DNA from: a virus
IMG/VR virus record: IMGVR_UViG_3300027917_000021
Span: 62,001-126,000 of that record
Reading direction: 5' to 3' (one strand)
DNA: 64,000 nucleotides
Position 1 is the stretch's first letter. Each line of letters opens with the position of its first letter. Under the pieces are notes generated by a model, which was given only the letters and a program-made list of their open reading frames with translations, was not told where the DNA came from and ran no database searches. A program made the position numbers and the translations under genes. Shown in pieces: positions 25,180 through 34,904 of the stretch.

Positions 25180-25209
25180 GGGGGGAGGAACATATCTTCC
25201 CCCTTTTTT
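25180..25209 (+). terminator. Intrinsic terminator
   Basis: A G-run stem pairs with TCTTCCCCC around ACATA and is followed by six T. It ends the transcript of the first fibre group. Confidence 0.85.
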
Positions 25210-25250
25210 GTAATAACAATTCTAATAACTGTAAAATTAACAGGAGATTT

Positions 25251-25367
25251 ATGACACAACTTATAGTTAATAAAGATATTGGACTGAATAAGAGAATGGA
25301 ACAAAAAATAAGGAAAAATAAACACTTGATTAATAAGGAAATAATATGGCACAATTTATTGCTTTAA
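25251..25367 (+). CDS. Very small open reading frame (38 aa)
   Basis: The ATG at 25251 is preceded by AGGAGA at ideal distance and the frame runs 38 codons (MTQLIVNKDIGLNKRMEQ and onward), ending 21 bases into the next gene. The product is basic. It could be a leader peptide coupling translation of the next gene, or a tiny protein. The ribosome site is the main evidence. Confidence 0.45.
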   Translation: MTQLIVNKDIGLNKRMEQKIRKNKHLINKEIIWHNLLL

Positions 25368-26131
25368 GAGAGGCAAAATATCGTGATGCTGAACCTATCG
25401 CCTTAAAAGGCGCAATAGTTCAAGTTAGAGCATCTGGTGAGCCTTGGGGCGGAGATGAACCTTTTTATTTTATAATGATTGATGTTCCGGCGTTTTCAAT
25501 AGATGCGGTTGTAAATTATTCTCGTCCATATCGTTTGGATTTATCGTGGAACGTTGAGTCTTTTGATGAGAATACAGATACTTATCAGTTACGCATTGAG
25601 GGCAATGCGAACACATCGCAAACCTACGGTCTTTCCCTTGCTCAGATAGAGCATTTTATTACCATGTGGAGCGGAACTGTTTTGAGTAATGGAACAAATT
25701 ATGTTGTTATAGAAGCCAATATTTTAACTGTTCTGACGAGCCGTGGTTTTTGGGATATGGAAACAAACCCTTTATATGATTCTGTTGTGTTTTCTGAATT
25801 GGCTTATGATGTGCCGAGCAGAACACATACAATAGAGATTGATTATTCTGCCATACAGATCAGCCCGACACACATGGAGAGGCTAATGCATCGAAAAGGT
25901 GCAGAGATAGTCAGTCATGCCGATCGTGTTCTTACCGTGAATATGACGAGTGCTGATGCTCGTGCTGCGTTTCAGGACGAAATAAAACGAAGAACGTCTT
26001 CTCTTACTTTATTAAAGACACGTTATTATGTTGATCCGATAGTAGTTGATGAAATAATTGCCGAGGGCGGAACTAGAACCACTACTCCGGCAACCGCTTT
26101 AACATACGTTCGAGATGTGATGAATGACTAA
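25346..26131 (+). CDS. Structural protein (261 aa)
   Basis: Beta-rich throughout (PFYFIMIDVPAFSIDAVV, TYQLRIEGNANTSQTYGLSL), with a helical end. AAGGAAATAAT precedes the ATG, and it overlaps the next gene by one base (TAATGG). Its codons look richer in G+C than the genes further downstream. No family recognised. Confidence 0.55.
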   Translation: MAQFIALREAKYRDAEPIALKGAIVQVRASGEPWGGDEPFYFIMIDVPAFSIDAVVNYSRPYRLDLSWNVESFDENTDTYQLRIEGNANTSQTYGLSLAQIEHFITMWSGTVLSNGTNYVVIEANILTVLTSRGFWDMETNPLYDSVVFSELAYDVPSRTHTIEIDYSAIQISPTHMERLMHRKGAEIVSHADRVLTVNMTSADARAAFQDEIKRRTSSLTLLKTRYYVDPIVVDEIIAEGGTRTTTPATALTYVRDVMND

Positions 26132-29100
26132 TGGCAAATATCGTAAAGATTATAGACCCCGATGGGGGAACAGGATACAATTATTTAAATCTCGCTACTT
26201 GGTGTGCGGCTGAAGGCACCGATCTTACCTCTGATTTAGACACTCATACCGCAAAATGCCGCAGTACTTCCGGCGGCGCTGATACATACGATGTTGTTGA
26301 CGGAGACGTTTGGGGATCAAACGCCACATATTGGTTGAAGATTTGGTGCGATCCTGCTGAAAGTTACCGTCATGCTGGAGTATGGAATACTTCCAAATAT
26401 AGACTTGATTGTACTGCCGGTGCCTCGGAAACAGTGCGTTGCATTTTATGGGAAACGAGTTTTCAAGATAATCATTTGATTGTTGATGGTCTCCAAATGC
26501 GAATAACGCTGACCGGAAATGCTTATTCTGTGGGATGTTTTGAGTATAACGAGCCTTATGGCACAAATTATTGGGAACTAAAAAATTGTATTATAGTTGG
26601 TGTTAGGGCGGGATATGATCCTGACTATTTTATCGGAGCTGAACCGTATGTTGCTGGTGGCGGTTCCATAGATGGTGGGATTGTCAATAATATTATATAT
26701 GGCTTTACAATTAACACTGGTGAGTATGGCGATGGACTGTGGATAGATGCTACGCCCGCTGACACCGCTTTTGTTATTTACAATAATACCGTAGACGATT
26801 GCGACATAGGGATACATAACGAGTCGGTCAGCGGAGATAGCTGTTATTTTTATAATAATCTTGTTCAGAATTGTGAAACTTGGTGTTATTTTTGGGGCGC
26901 AGCTCCAGCCGGTAATGTCGCCAATCTAAGTGATGATACTACTGGAACAACAGGCTTTCAAGAAAAAACAATTAATTTTGCGGGTGCTGGAGACTATCAT
27001 CTTGATTCGTCTGATACGGATGCCATAGGAACAGCCACTAATTTATATAATGATTCCAGATACCCGTTTCAAACCGATATTGATGGGGATGATAGAGGGG
27101 GTAGCGGTGCTTCTTGGGATATTGGCGCCGATGAATATGTTGTGGGATCAGGTTTAGAACCGATAATAGTTATACCATCTGGAATAAGTGCTATTGCTGC
27201 AAATCAAAATCCAACTGTAAATCTTGGTAGCATTCTATATGAAACCGGTTATATTAATGCAGTAATTAATTCACAAGGCCCTACTACAATACTTGGCAGT
27301 ATTTATTTTTCTCCAAGCCAAATAAATGCTATTACTTCTTCTGTTGACCCTACAACTATTCGCGGAAGTATTTCTACAACTCCATCTGAATTAAATGCTA
27401 TTGCAACCTCTCAGGATCCGAGTACAATATTAGGCTCTACATCTGTAGAACCATCCGATATAAACGCAATAGCAAGTTCTACTGATCCCACAACCATACG
27501 CGGCAGTATATCAACAACTCCTTCTGAATTAAGTTCTATTGTTGCTTCTCAGGCACCAAACACAGTGCTAGGATCTACATCTATAGAACCGGATGGAATA
27601 TACGCAGTAAGTTCATCTAGTGGTCCCGTATTAGTATTTGGTTCTACAATAGCTGATCCAGCAGCAATTTATGCAATAACAGGCACAGTTAATCCTACAA
27701 TTCTTTATGGTTCTATAAACATACAACCAGATGGAATATATGCGGTAAGTTCAACAAGTGGACCAATATTAATTTATGGTTCTACAATAGCTGAACCAGG
27801 TGCTGTTCATACGATAGCAAATACACAGGCACCTTCAGTATTATATGGATCAGTAACTTTTTCTCCTAATTTTATATCTGCGATAGCTACCGGAGCTGAT
27901 CCTACAATTCCTTCAACATCTATCATTGTAACTCCCGACGGTGCATTCGCGCTGGCATCTACTCAAGATCCAACAGTAATATATGGTAGTATTGAATTTG
28001 ATCCTGGATTTGTTAGTACCATCGCTTCAAAAATTGATCCTGGAGTAGTTTTAGGATCCGTATCTGTCGATCCGGCAGTAATTTCTGCAATCGCCGGCGG
28101 TCAAGACCCTACTACAATAAAAGGCTCTATTATTTCTTCACCGGCGACAAGTTCTGCAATAGCAGAAACTCAAGCTCCAACTACAATAAAAGGATCTATA
28201 ATTGCTACTCCGGATGGCAGTTTTACAATAGCAAGTACGTTAAATCCAAGTATTATTTTAGGATCATTGTCATTTGAACCTACAGCCACGTCTGCTATTA
28301 CAAATTCTCTTGGACCATCAATTATTTATGGATCAACCTTTGTACAACCAGATGGCAGTTATGCAATTACATCTACAATAGATCCTATAACTATTCGTGG
28401 GTCCTTAGAATTAACTCCTGCCGGGGCAGATGTAATAAGTTCTACTATTGGTCCAGAAATATTTTTAAATTCTACTATAGCTATTGTAATACCTGTATCC
28501 GCCCAAGTTCTTACACTTGACCCATCAGTTGAAGCTGGCGGATCAATATTAATTATTCCTGATCCTAGTTTTGCATATGCTGATACTAATATTGGTGCAA
28601 TAGAATTAGGGTCAATGATTGTACAGCCAGACGGTACTTATGCGATAACATCCAAAATAGATCCAACTATTATTCTTGGCTCGTTAATTCTGGATTCTGG
28701 AGTTGGTGCTGCAATTACAAGTTCTTATGGCCCAACTACCATTTTAGGATCTACTGAAGTTCAACCAGATGGCACATATGCGATTACTGCAAGCGTTAGT
28801 CCTACAATTACATTAGGTTCTATTGATCTTACTCCTGCTGGCGTTGAGGCAATAAGTTCCACAATAGGTCCGGAAGTATTTCTTAGTTCTAGTATAGCCA
28901 TAGTAAGTCCGGCGACGGCAATAGCGACTGGTATTGACCCATCTGTAGAGGCAGGAGGATCTTTATTGATTCTTCCAAGTCCAGGAACTGTTTTAGCAAA
29001 CACTGCTTTAGGTGCAGTTGTGCTTGGTTCTACGATTGCACAACCAGATGGAAGTTATGCAATTGCTTCAAAATCTGACCCTTCTATTATTTTAGGTTCT

Positions 29101-30012
29101 TTGACATTAACAGACTATGCATTTGCACGAACAGTTTCGCTTGACCCTCAAACAATATTAGGTTCTATAAATGTACAACCTATTACTGCAACTACAATCA
29201 GTTTAGCATCTATAGAAGGTGTCGAACTTAGTTCAGTAACTGTTTCTCCGGATTATTCCAATGCGGTAGTGCTTACTGTTGATCCGTTTATTTCAGAAGG
29301 TACGCTTACTGTTATGCCGGTCCCTGGAAGTGTTATTGCAAGTGCGGCAGATCCAAGTTCAATATTAGGCTCTATAGTTTTTAGCCCAGAAGAGACCAGT
29401 GCAATTGCTGACATAATTGATCCTTCAATTGAATTAGGATCAACACAATTTAGTCCAGCAGCTGTAAATGCTATATCTAAAGTATTGGGCCCGACAGTTA
29501 TACTTGGCTCATTAAATTTAAGTCCATCTGCTGCACAAGCAATTACAGATGTGATTAATCCTGAAGTTCATGGATATTACGGAATAATAATTGTTCCAGC
29601 AGCAATTAACGCAATAACAGAAGCACAAGGTCCTACTACAATACTTGGATCTATAATCATAACTCCTGATGGATCCTATACTGTAGCACAAACATTAGGC
29701 GCCACTATACTTTATAGTGGTATTGAAGAAACCATTTGCATTCGAGGCGGAGATGGCTTATCTTTAGTTACTGAAGGTTTCTTAATACCTTGCCGTGGCA
29801 GAACAGAAATAGTTCCGGTAATGGTTAGAGTAACATCTATTGAGGGTAAAGTAAATGCTGAAACAAATGTTAAGGCATTATTAAAATCTTCTGCAGAAAT
29901 TAGTGGCGAAGTTGGAAGATATAAAATTATTTTAGGAAAAAAGAAAGTTCCAAGCAGAGTGAAAGTAAAAATTACTGAATCTGAAACTATAAAAGGTAAG
30001 GTAACTAAATGA
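26131..30012 (+). CDS. Giant repeat adhesin/fibre (1293 aa) with N-terminal beta-helix
   Basis: Residues 1-345 resemble a right-handed parallel beta-helix (WELKNCIIVGVRAG, YNNTVDDCDIGIHN) ending in the typical WDIGADEY. Residues 347 to about 1180 are roughly 36 copies of a 23-residue unit of the form ILGSxxxxPxxxxAIxSxxDPT. The last 110 residues are a separate small domain (CIRGGDGLSLVTEGF, then lysine-rich strands). The repeats are diverged at DNA level, so they are old rather than freshly amplified. A long extracellular fibre or capsid-attached filament is likely. Confidence 0.65.
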   Translation: MANIVKIIDPDGGTGYNYLNLATWCAAEGTDLTSDLDTHTAKCRSTSGGADTYDVVDGDVWGSNATYWLKIWCDPAESYRHAGVWNTSKYRLDCTAGASETVRCILWETSFQDNHLIVDGLQMRITLTGNAYSVGCFEYNEPYGTNYWELKNCIIVGVRAGYDPDYFIGAEPYVAGGGSIDGGIVNNIIYGFTINTGEYGDGLWIDATPADTAFVIYNNTVDDCDIGIHNESVSGDSCYFYNNLVQNCETWCYFWGAAPAGNVANLSDDTTGTTGFQEKTINFAGAGDYHLDSSDTDAIGTATNLYNDSRYPFQTDIDGDDRGGSGASWDIGADEYVVGSGLEPIIVIPSGISAIAANQNPTVNLGSILYETGYINAVINSQGPTTILGSIYFSPSQINAITSSVDPTTIRGSISTTPSELNAIATSQDPSTILGSTSVEPSDINAIASSTDPTTIRGSISTTPSELSSIVASQAPNTVLGSTSIEPDGIYAVSSSSGPVLVFGSTIADPAAIYAITGTVNPTILYGSINIQPDGIYAVSSTSGPILIYGSTIAEPGAVHTIANTQAPSVLYGSVTFSPNFISAIATGADPTIPSTSIIVTPDGAFALASTQDPTVIYGSIEFDPGFVSTIASKIDPGVVLGSVSVDPAVISAIAGGQDPTTIKGSIISSPATSSAIAETQAPTTIKGSIIATPDGSFTIASTLNPSIILGSLSFEPTATSAITNSLGPSIIYGSTFVQPDGSYAITSTIDPITIRGSLELTPAGADVISSTIGPEIFLNSTIAIVIPVSAQVLTLDPSVEAGGSILIIPDPSFAYADTNIGAIELGSMIVQPDGTYAITSKIDPTIILGSLILDSGVGAAITSSYGPTTILGSTEVQPDGTYAITASVSPTITLGSIDLTPAGVEAISSTIGPEVFLSSSIAIVSPATAIATGIDPSVEAGGSLLILPSPGTVLANTALGAVVLGSTIAQPDGSYAIASKSDPSIILGSLTLTDYAFARTVSLDPQTILGSINVQPITATTISLASIEGVELSSVTVSPDYSNAVVLTVDPFISEGTLTVMPVPGSVIASAADPSSILGSIVFSPEETSAIADIIDPSIELGSTQFSPAAVNAISKVLGPTVILGSLNLSPSAAQAITDVINPEVHGYYGIIIVPAAINAITEAQGPTTILGSIIITPDGSYTVAQTLGATILYSGIEETICIRGGDGLSLVTEGFLIPCRGRTEIVPVMVRVTSIEGKVNAETNVKALLKSSAEISGEVGRYKIILGKKKVPSRVKVKITESETIKGKVTK

Positions 30013-30776
30013 ATTTAAGCATATACAAAGGCAATGATAAAACCTTTGAAATAGAAGTAACAGACCAGGACGATGAAATTATTAATTTGAGTGGTGGACA
30101 ATTATTTGTAAATGTTACCGATTGGCAGGAAAACTCAAAAATTACAAAATCTAGCACCGACCCGACTCAAATAGAAATAACAGATCCGGAAGCTGGATTA
30201 GCACAAATACATTTTGTTCCTACTGACACGTCGTCTCTTGCTTCTGACATTTATGTTGTTTATATTAATTATATTAACTACGAGGGAAAGACTTATACTA
30301 TTTCTCAAGGTGAGTTTCAAATCTTAGATTTGGGAACTATCTCTTATATAAGAAACAGAATAAGAAATTTCAATGGAGACAAAGAAGAATTAAACGTACT
30401 TATTAGAGCATTAGAAACAACAGATGAAGAAATGAATGATTACATACAAAAGGCGGTTGATTTGTTTAACAGCCTTGGGTATACAACCTCATATACTTTA
30501 TCTGATTATCCTAATAAGGGAAATTTAATAGAGGGCACAGTAATCCAAATTTTGATGGGCAAAGGTATATTATCAGCAAGAAATATGCTTACTTATCGGG
30601 ATGAAGGAGGTATAACTGTACAAGATTTTGACACATATGGTCGGTATATTAATTTGTTTAATGTTTATATTAATCGATATATGCAGCAAGCAATGGATAT
30701 TAAAAGAAGTCTTAATGTAGATGGTGCATATGGAAGCATTGAAAGCCCAATGAATTATGTAGATATCTGGTATTAA
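30009..30776 (+). CDS. Structural protein with BppU-like N-terminal domain (255 aa)
   Basis: Residues 1-105 form an immunoglobulin-like domain (FEIEVTDQDDEIINLSGGQL, then YEGKTYTISQGEFQI), as in baseplate upper-protein N-termini. The C-terminal 140 residues are helical (ETTDEEMNDYIQKAVDLFN). Overlaps the preceding gene by 4 bases. Possibly a connector between fibre and virion body. Confidence 0.55.
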   Translation: MNLSIYKGNDKTFEIEVTDQDDEIINLSGGQLFVNVTDWQENSKITKSSTDPTQIEITDPEAGLAQIHFVPTDTSSLASDIYVVYINYINYEGKTYTISQGEFQILDLGTISYIRNRIRNFNGDKEELNVLIRALETTDEEMNDYIQKAVDLFNSLGYTTSYTLSDYPNKGNLIEGTVIQILMGKGILSARNMLTYRDEGGITVQDFDTYGRYINLFNVYINRYMQQAMDIKRSLNVDGAYGSIESPMNYVDIWY

Positions 30777-30779
30777 TAA

Positions 30780-33269
30780 ATGATTACATTAGAAAATGTT
30801 ACAGTAGATACTTTAGGACTGGGCAACAGAAGAATACAATGGGAAGTAGTTCCGACACACGAAGATCTTAACCTATTTTTGTTGGATGTATATCGTGCGG
30901 AAGCTCCCGGGGCATTGTCAGAATTTGACCTGGTTGTATCAGGTTTATCTGTTCTCGATGGTACGTATATTGATAGTGGACTGCAAAGAATGGATTATTC
31001 TACAAACCGACAGATATACTATTACCTAAATGTATTAGACACAGGTACCGCGGAAACATCACTCGAAGGTCCATATGTGATGGAATCTGAGCCGGATTAT
31101 GCTTCTAATGAAATACTTCGTCGCTATGGCATTTTCTTTGACAATCCACGCTATCAGGTTCGTACATTTTATGTATTAAAGAAACGTACCTGGGGAAATC
31201 AATGCTCATGCATCGATGATGTAACACAGGAACCTAGAAACGAAAATTGTACTATATGCTATGGTACAGGTATAGTAGGCGGTTATTTTAATCCAATTGC
31301 TGTTCGAGGAATGCGTTCAGACAAGCCAAGTCGCCAAATGATAAACCTGTTTGGAGCATGGCAGGACACTAATGTATTTTTCAAACTGGAAAATACCGTT
31401 AAGGTAATTCCCGGTGATTATATTGTCGACGAACATAATGAAAGATATCTGATCGAAGGGCCTGTAAATCACCTACAAAAGGGTATTTATACCTTGATGA
31501 GTAATGTTCGTGCCAAAACTGTGTCAAAATCAGATCCGATATATCGGTATGGTATGATTGAAGAACTTGGTGGAACCGAGGAAGAGATTATTATAAGCGG
31601 TAATGAAATAGCGGTATTTAATGGGACATCCTCCTATATGGAAATTATAGACAATGATTTATTGTCTTTTTTAAATGGGTCGTTTAGTATTACTGGATGG
31701 TTTGAATTAAATAATGCTCCTCCCGGACCATCAATTTCAGAAACAATAAGTCAAACGGTTTGCGATGATGAAGGTTTATATGAAGCAGAATCCATTACTT
31801 TATCAAATGGCAATGTTTTTATGGCATATTCAGATTACACAAATATTTATGCTTCCTACAACATTATTACACAAAGTGGAACTGAAGTAACTGGTCCAAT
31901 AGTATTGGAAAACACTATGGGCAGTGTATTTAGTGTTACCCAATTAACCAATAATAATATATTTATATGTTATGCATCAGGACCAGACAGTTCAAAACCT
32001 GCCAAGTATGCCTTAGTAGATGAATCTGGAACTTTGCTGGCTGGTCCCATAGCAGTCCCAGGAATTACATATTCCAATTATTTTGGTTGCACTAAAACAA
32101 ATAATGGAAATATTTTTGTAGTATATTCAGACCCCGATGATGGAAATAAAGGGAAATTTATAATTTTAGATAATTCAATTAATTTAATTTTTGGCCCAAC
32201 TACCTTCCATTCCAATGTAACATATTATCAGAGAGTATCTTTATTACAAAATGGTAATATATTTTTAAGTTATTCTAACCAATCGGATAATCGTGGAGAA
32301 TTTGTAATTTATTCTCAAGCCGGAGCACTTATTAAATCTGCTACTATTTTTGAAACAAATCCTGTTTATGATTTATGGAGTTCAATATTAGTAGGAGGAA
32401 ATATAATTATAGTATATGGAACTACATCAGATTCATCTGGTAAATTTACCATATATGATGAAAACGGAAATATAATAAAAACCCCAACTACCTTTGAATC
32501 AGGAGGAGCATCTTATTATAATTCTGTAGCGCCTACATTAGATGATCGAGCTGTTATAGTATATCAAAATCCTTCTAGTTATTATACATCATGTGTAATA
32601 GTTGATAGTGAAGGAACCATAACACAAAGTTCTTTTAATATTAATACTAATGAAACTTATGATTCACATATAACTCTGCTTGGAAATGGAAATGTAATGA
32701 TACTTTATGATGTGTATGATGGAGTAGATACGGCAATTTTACAAGTTTATGATGTAATAGGACAATATCAACCACTATTAGTGAAAGACGATAAATCATT
32801 GAATCATGAATGGATATTAGTATATGATAATTCAGGCAACATACATATTCGCATAATTGGTTCAAACAATAATTTTATAGGTAAATATTATAATTATCCA
32901 ATAAATGGAGAACTTCATCATTATGCAATTACATATAATGGTAATAATTCCTCAGACGGAATTAATTTATATATAGATAATAATTTAGTTCAGTCAATAC
33001 CAAATAATTTAGGAATATATACACCACCAATTAATACAAGTTTAAATGTGTTTATTGGAAAATGGGCAAATTCTTTTTTTGCTGGAAAAGCACGAGATAT
33101 TAAAATATTTAATAAGGCATTATCAAGTGCAGATATAAATCAAGAATATGCCCTGGGAAATTATAGAGTTGGAATAGTTGCAAATTACAAATTACACGAA
33201 GACACAAATGATTATGGAAGATATAGTTTACACGGTATAAACACAGATATAATATTTACACAGGAATAA
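30780..33269 (+). CDS. Large virion protein with zinc finger and C-terminal LamG-like domain (829 aa)
   Basis: The N-terminal 270 residues contain a four-cysteine cluster (CSCIDD, then CTICYGTG) near 143-165, as in some phage neck or tail proteins. A seven- to eight-fold beta repeat follows (LxNGNxFxxYS motif, about 40 residues each, 320-640), which could be a beta-propeller. The last 180 residues look like a LamG/concanavalin-type sugar-binding domain (NGELHHYAITYNGN, then FIGKWANSFFAGKARDIKIF). A receptor-binding function is plausible. Confidence 0.65.
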   Translation: MITLENVTVDTLGLGNRRIQWEVVPTHEDLNLFLLDVYRAEAPGALSEFDLVVSGLSVLDGTYIDSGLQRMDYSTNRQIYYYLNVLDTGTAETSLEGPYVMESEPDYASNEILRRYGIFFDNPRYQVRTFYVLKKRTWGNQCSCIDDVTQEPRNENCTICYGTGIVGGYFNPIAVRGMRSDKPSRQMINLFGAWQDTNVFFKLENTVKVIPGDYIVDEHNERYLIEGPVNHLQKGIYTLMSNVRAKTVSKSDPIYRYGMIEELGGTEEEIIISGNEIAVFNGTSSYMEIIDNDLLSFLNGSFSITGWFELNNAPPGPSISETISQTVCDDEGLYEAESITLSNGNVFMAYSDYTNIYASYNIITQSGTEVTGPIVLENTMGSVFSVTQLTNNNIFICYASGPDSSKPAKYALVDESGTLLAGPIAVPGITYSNYFGCTKTNNGNIFVVYSDPDDGNKGKFIILDNSINLIFGPTTFHSNVTYYQRVSLLQNGNIFLSYSNQSDNRGEFVIYSQAGALIKSATIFETNPVYDLWSSILVGGNIIIVYGTTSDSSGKFTIYDENGNIIKTPTTFESGGASYYNSVAPTLDDRAVIVYQNPSSYYTSCVIVDSEGTITQSSFNINTNETYDSHITLLGNGNVMILYDVYDGVDTAILQVYDVIGQYQPLLVKDDKSLNHEWILVYDNSGNIHIRIIGSNNNFIGKYYNYPINGELHHYAITYNGNNSSDGINLYIDNNLVQSIPNNLGIYTPPINTSLNVFIGKWANSFFAGKARDIKIFNKALSSADINQEYALGNYRVGIVANYKLHEDTNDYGRYSLHGINTDIIFTQE

Positions 33270-33273
33270 ATCA

Positions 33274-33672
33274 ATGAAATATTTTGAAAAAAATGCAGAT
33301 ATACAATATGCCTTGAAAGGAATGGTCAAGGGATTTAAAGCTGGAACAATGGATTTAGCTACCGCAGCAGATAGAATTAAGAGGTTAGCTGAAAGAAAAA
33401 AGAATTTAATGCAATATATAGACTTAAATCCAAATGTATTTGATCAAAATCCTGCCATGGTAGATAAAGTACATCGTTATTCTAAAATGCTTGTTGGAAG
33501 TAATATGTTATATAATAAAAGGCAGGTTGACCTACTTAAGTTAGGTGCAGCACCAGTGCATCCTATGCAAGGCACACTGCTGAATGTGCAAACAAGAGAA
33601 TCACAAACAAAATACAACTCTAAAGTTTTAGGTAAAAAAAGAGCTGACATTTTAGTACCACTATGGCGTTAA
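33274..33672 (+). CDS. MKYFEKNA-tagged protein in the fibre region (132 aa)
   Basis: Begins MKYFEKNADIQYALKG, the only tagged gene far from the two tagged clusters. The product is basic and helical, with no glycine zipper. Overlaps the diguanylate cyclase start by 10 bases, so the two are translated together. Its presence here shows that the tag moves as an independent module and is not a result of local tandem duplication only. Confidence 0.7.
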   Translation: MKYFEKNADIQYALKGMVKGFKAGTMDLATAADRIKRLAERKKNLMQYIDLNPNVFDQNPAMVDKVHRYSKMLVGSNMLYNKRQVDLLKLGAAPVHPMQGTLLNVQTRESQTKYNSKVLGKKRADILVPLWR

Positions 33673-34904
33673 AAGAATACATTCTGAATAATTTTCAATA
33701 TCTTATAGAAAATAATCCGGATGGTATTGTAATACATTCAGATGGTATCATAAGATATGCAAATAAAAGTATTCTTACTATATTTGGTGCTTCATCGGCT
33801 GATGAAATTATAGGTAGAAATATTTTTGATTTCATACAACCGGATTATCATGAAGCTGCAAAAATACGTATTGCCAAAGCACTAAACAATATGGAACCCG
33901 CTCCACTAGCAGAATATGAAGCAATAAAATTAGATGGAGCAAAAATATATATAGAAATACTTTCAATACCTTTTATGAGAGGAGAAGCTAAGGCATTACA
34001 AGTATTAGTTAAAGATATTTCTGAAAGAAAAAGACAATATAAAGCTTTACAATACTCTGAAGAAAAATTTCGTGCTTTATTTCAAACAGCGCCTGACGCA
34101 ATTTTATTGTCAAATAAAGAAACAAATATTATTTCTTTAAATTCTGCTTTGGAAGATATGTTTGGTTATACTTACGATGAATTAATTGGTAAATCATGGA
34201 TGTTGCTTGTTGCCAAAAGGTTGCGAAATGATCGAATGGAGCGTATAGAATATATAAGAGAAAAACTAAAAGCTGGTGAATTTCTTAAAGAAGAAGTATA
34301 TGGAACAACTAAATTTGGCAAAGACATCCCTGTAGAAATAAAAGTTGGGCGATGGCAAATAAATGGTGAACCTTTTTATACTACCATTATAAGAGACATA
34401 TCGGAAAGAAGAGAGTTTGAAGCCAAATTAAAGCAATTAGCTGATATTGACCATCTAACTGGAATATATAATCGTCGTGCCGGTTTAATACTTACAGAAC
34501 AATTGTTAAAAACTTCTAGAAGAACTAACCAACCTATTACTTTATGTTATTTGGATCTCGATAATTTTAAATATGTAAACGATTCACATGGGCATGTTGC
34601 AGGAGATAAAGTTTTAAATGCTGTAGCGAGTTTAATAAAAGATAATCTTCGTGAATCAGACATATTTTTTAGGCTTGGTGGTGATGAATTTATAATTGTC
34701 TGGAACAATACATTTCTAGAACAGGGACATCAACAATGGTCCAGAATATTAAATAAATTTAATGAGTGGAATAAAGAAAATTATTCTACTCGATTGGGGA
34801 TAAGTGCTGGATTTGTATGTCCAGATCTTAAGAAAGACATAAACATTGATCGTATTATAGATATTGCAGATAAGGAAATGTATAAATCCAAAGGAAACAA
34901 ATAA
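33663..34904 (+). CDS. Diguanylate cyclase, PAS-PAS-GGDEF
   Basis: Makes cyclic di-GMP from two GTP. Residues 8-120 and 128-250 are PAS sensor domains (each closing with KDISERK or RDISERR). The GGDEF domain spans 255-413, with LADIDHLTGIYNRR at its start, DLDNFKYVNDSHGH, and the active site RLGGDEF near 337-343. RESD lies exactly five residues before GGDEF and matches the inhibitory I-site. There is no membrane segment, so it is soluble. Everything needed for activity seems intact. It lies within a virion operon, overlapping a tagged gene and the PE-ligase gene, which is very unusual for a phage. Confidence 0.9.
   Translation: MALKEYILNNFQYLIENNPDGIVIHSDGIIRYANKSILTIFGASSADEIIGRNIFDFIQPDYHEAAKIRIAKALNNMEPAPLAEYEAIKLDGAKIYIEILSIPFMRGEAKALQVLVKDISERKRQYKALQYSEEKFRALFQTAPDAILLSNKETNIISLNSALEDMFGYTYDELIGKSWMLLVAKRLRNDRMERIEYIREKLKAGEFLKEEVYGTTKFGKDIPVEIKVGRWQINGEPFYTTIIRDISERREFEAKLKQLADIDHLTGIYNRRAGLILTEQLLKTSRRTNQPITLCYLDLDNFKYVNDSHGHVAGDKVLNAVASLIKDNLRESDIFFRLGGDEFIIVWNNTFLEQGHQQWSRILNKFNEWNKENYSTRLGISAGFVCPDLKKDINIDRIIDIADKEMYKSKGNK

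Noticed and set aside
26131-30012. CRISPR array or DNA-level tandem repeat
   Set aside because: Periodicity is in the protein only. DNA copies differ throughout and there are no constant repeats with unique spacers.
18988-33269. Diversity-generating retroelement targeting the adhesins
   Set aside because: No reverse transcriptase gene and no template/variable repeat pair seen in the window.
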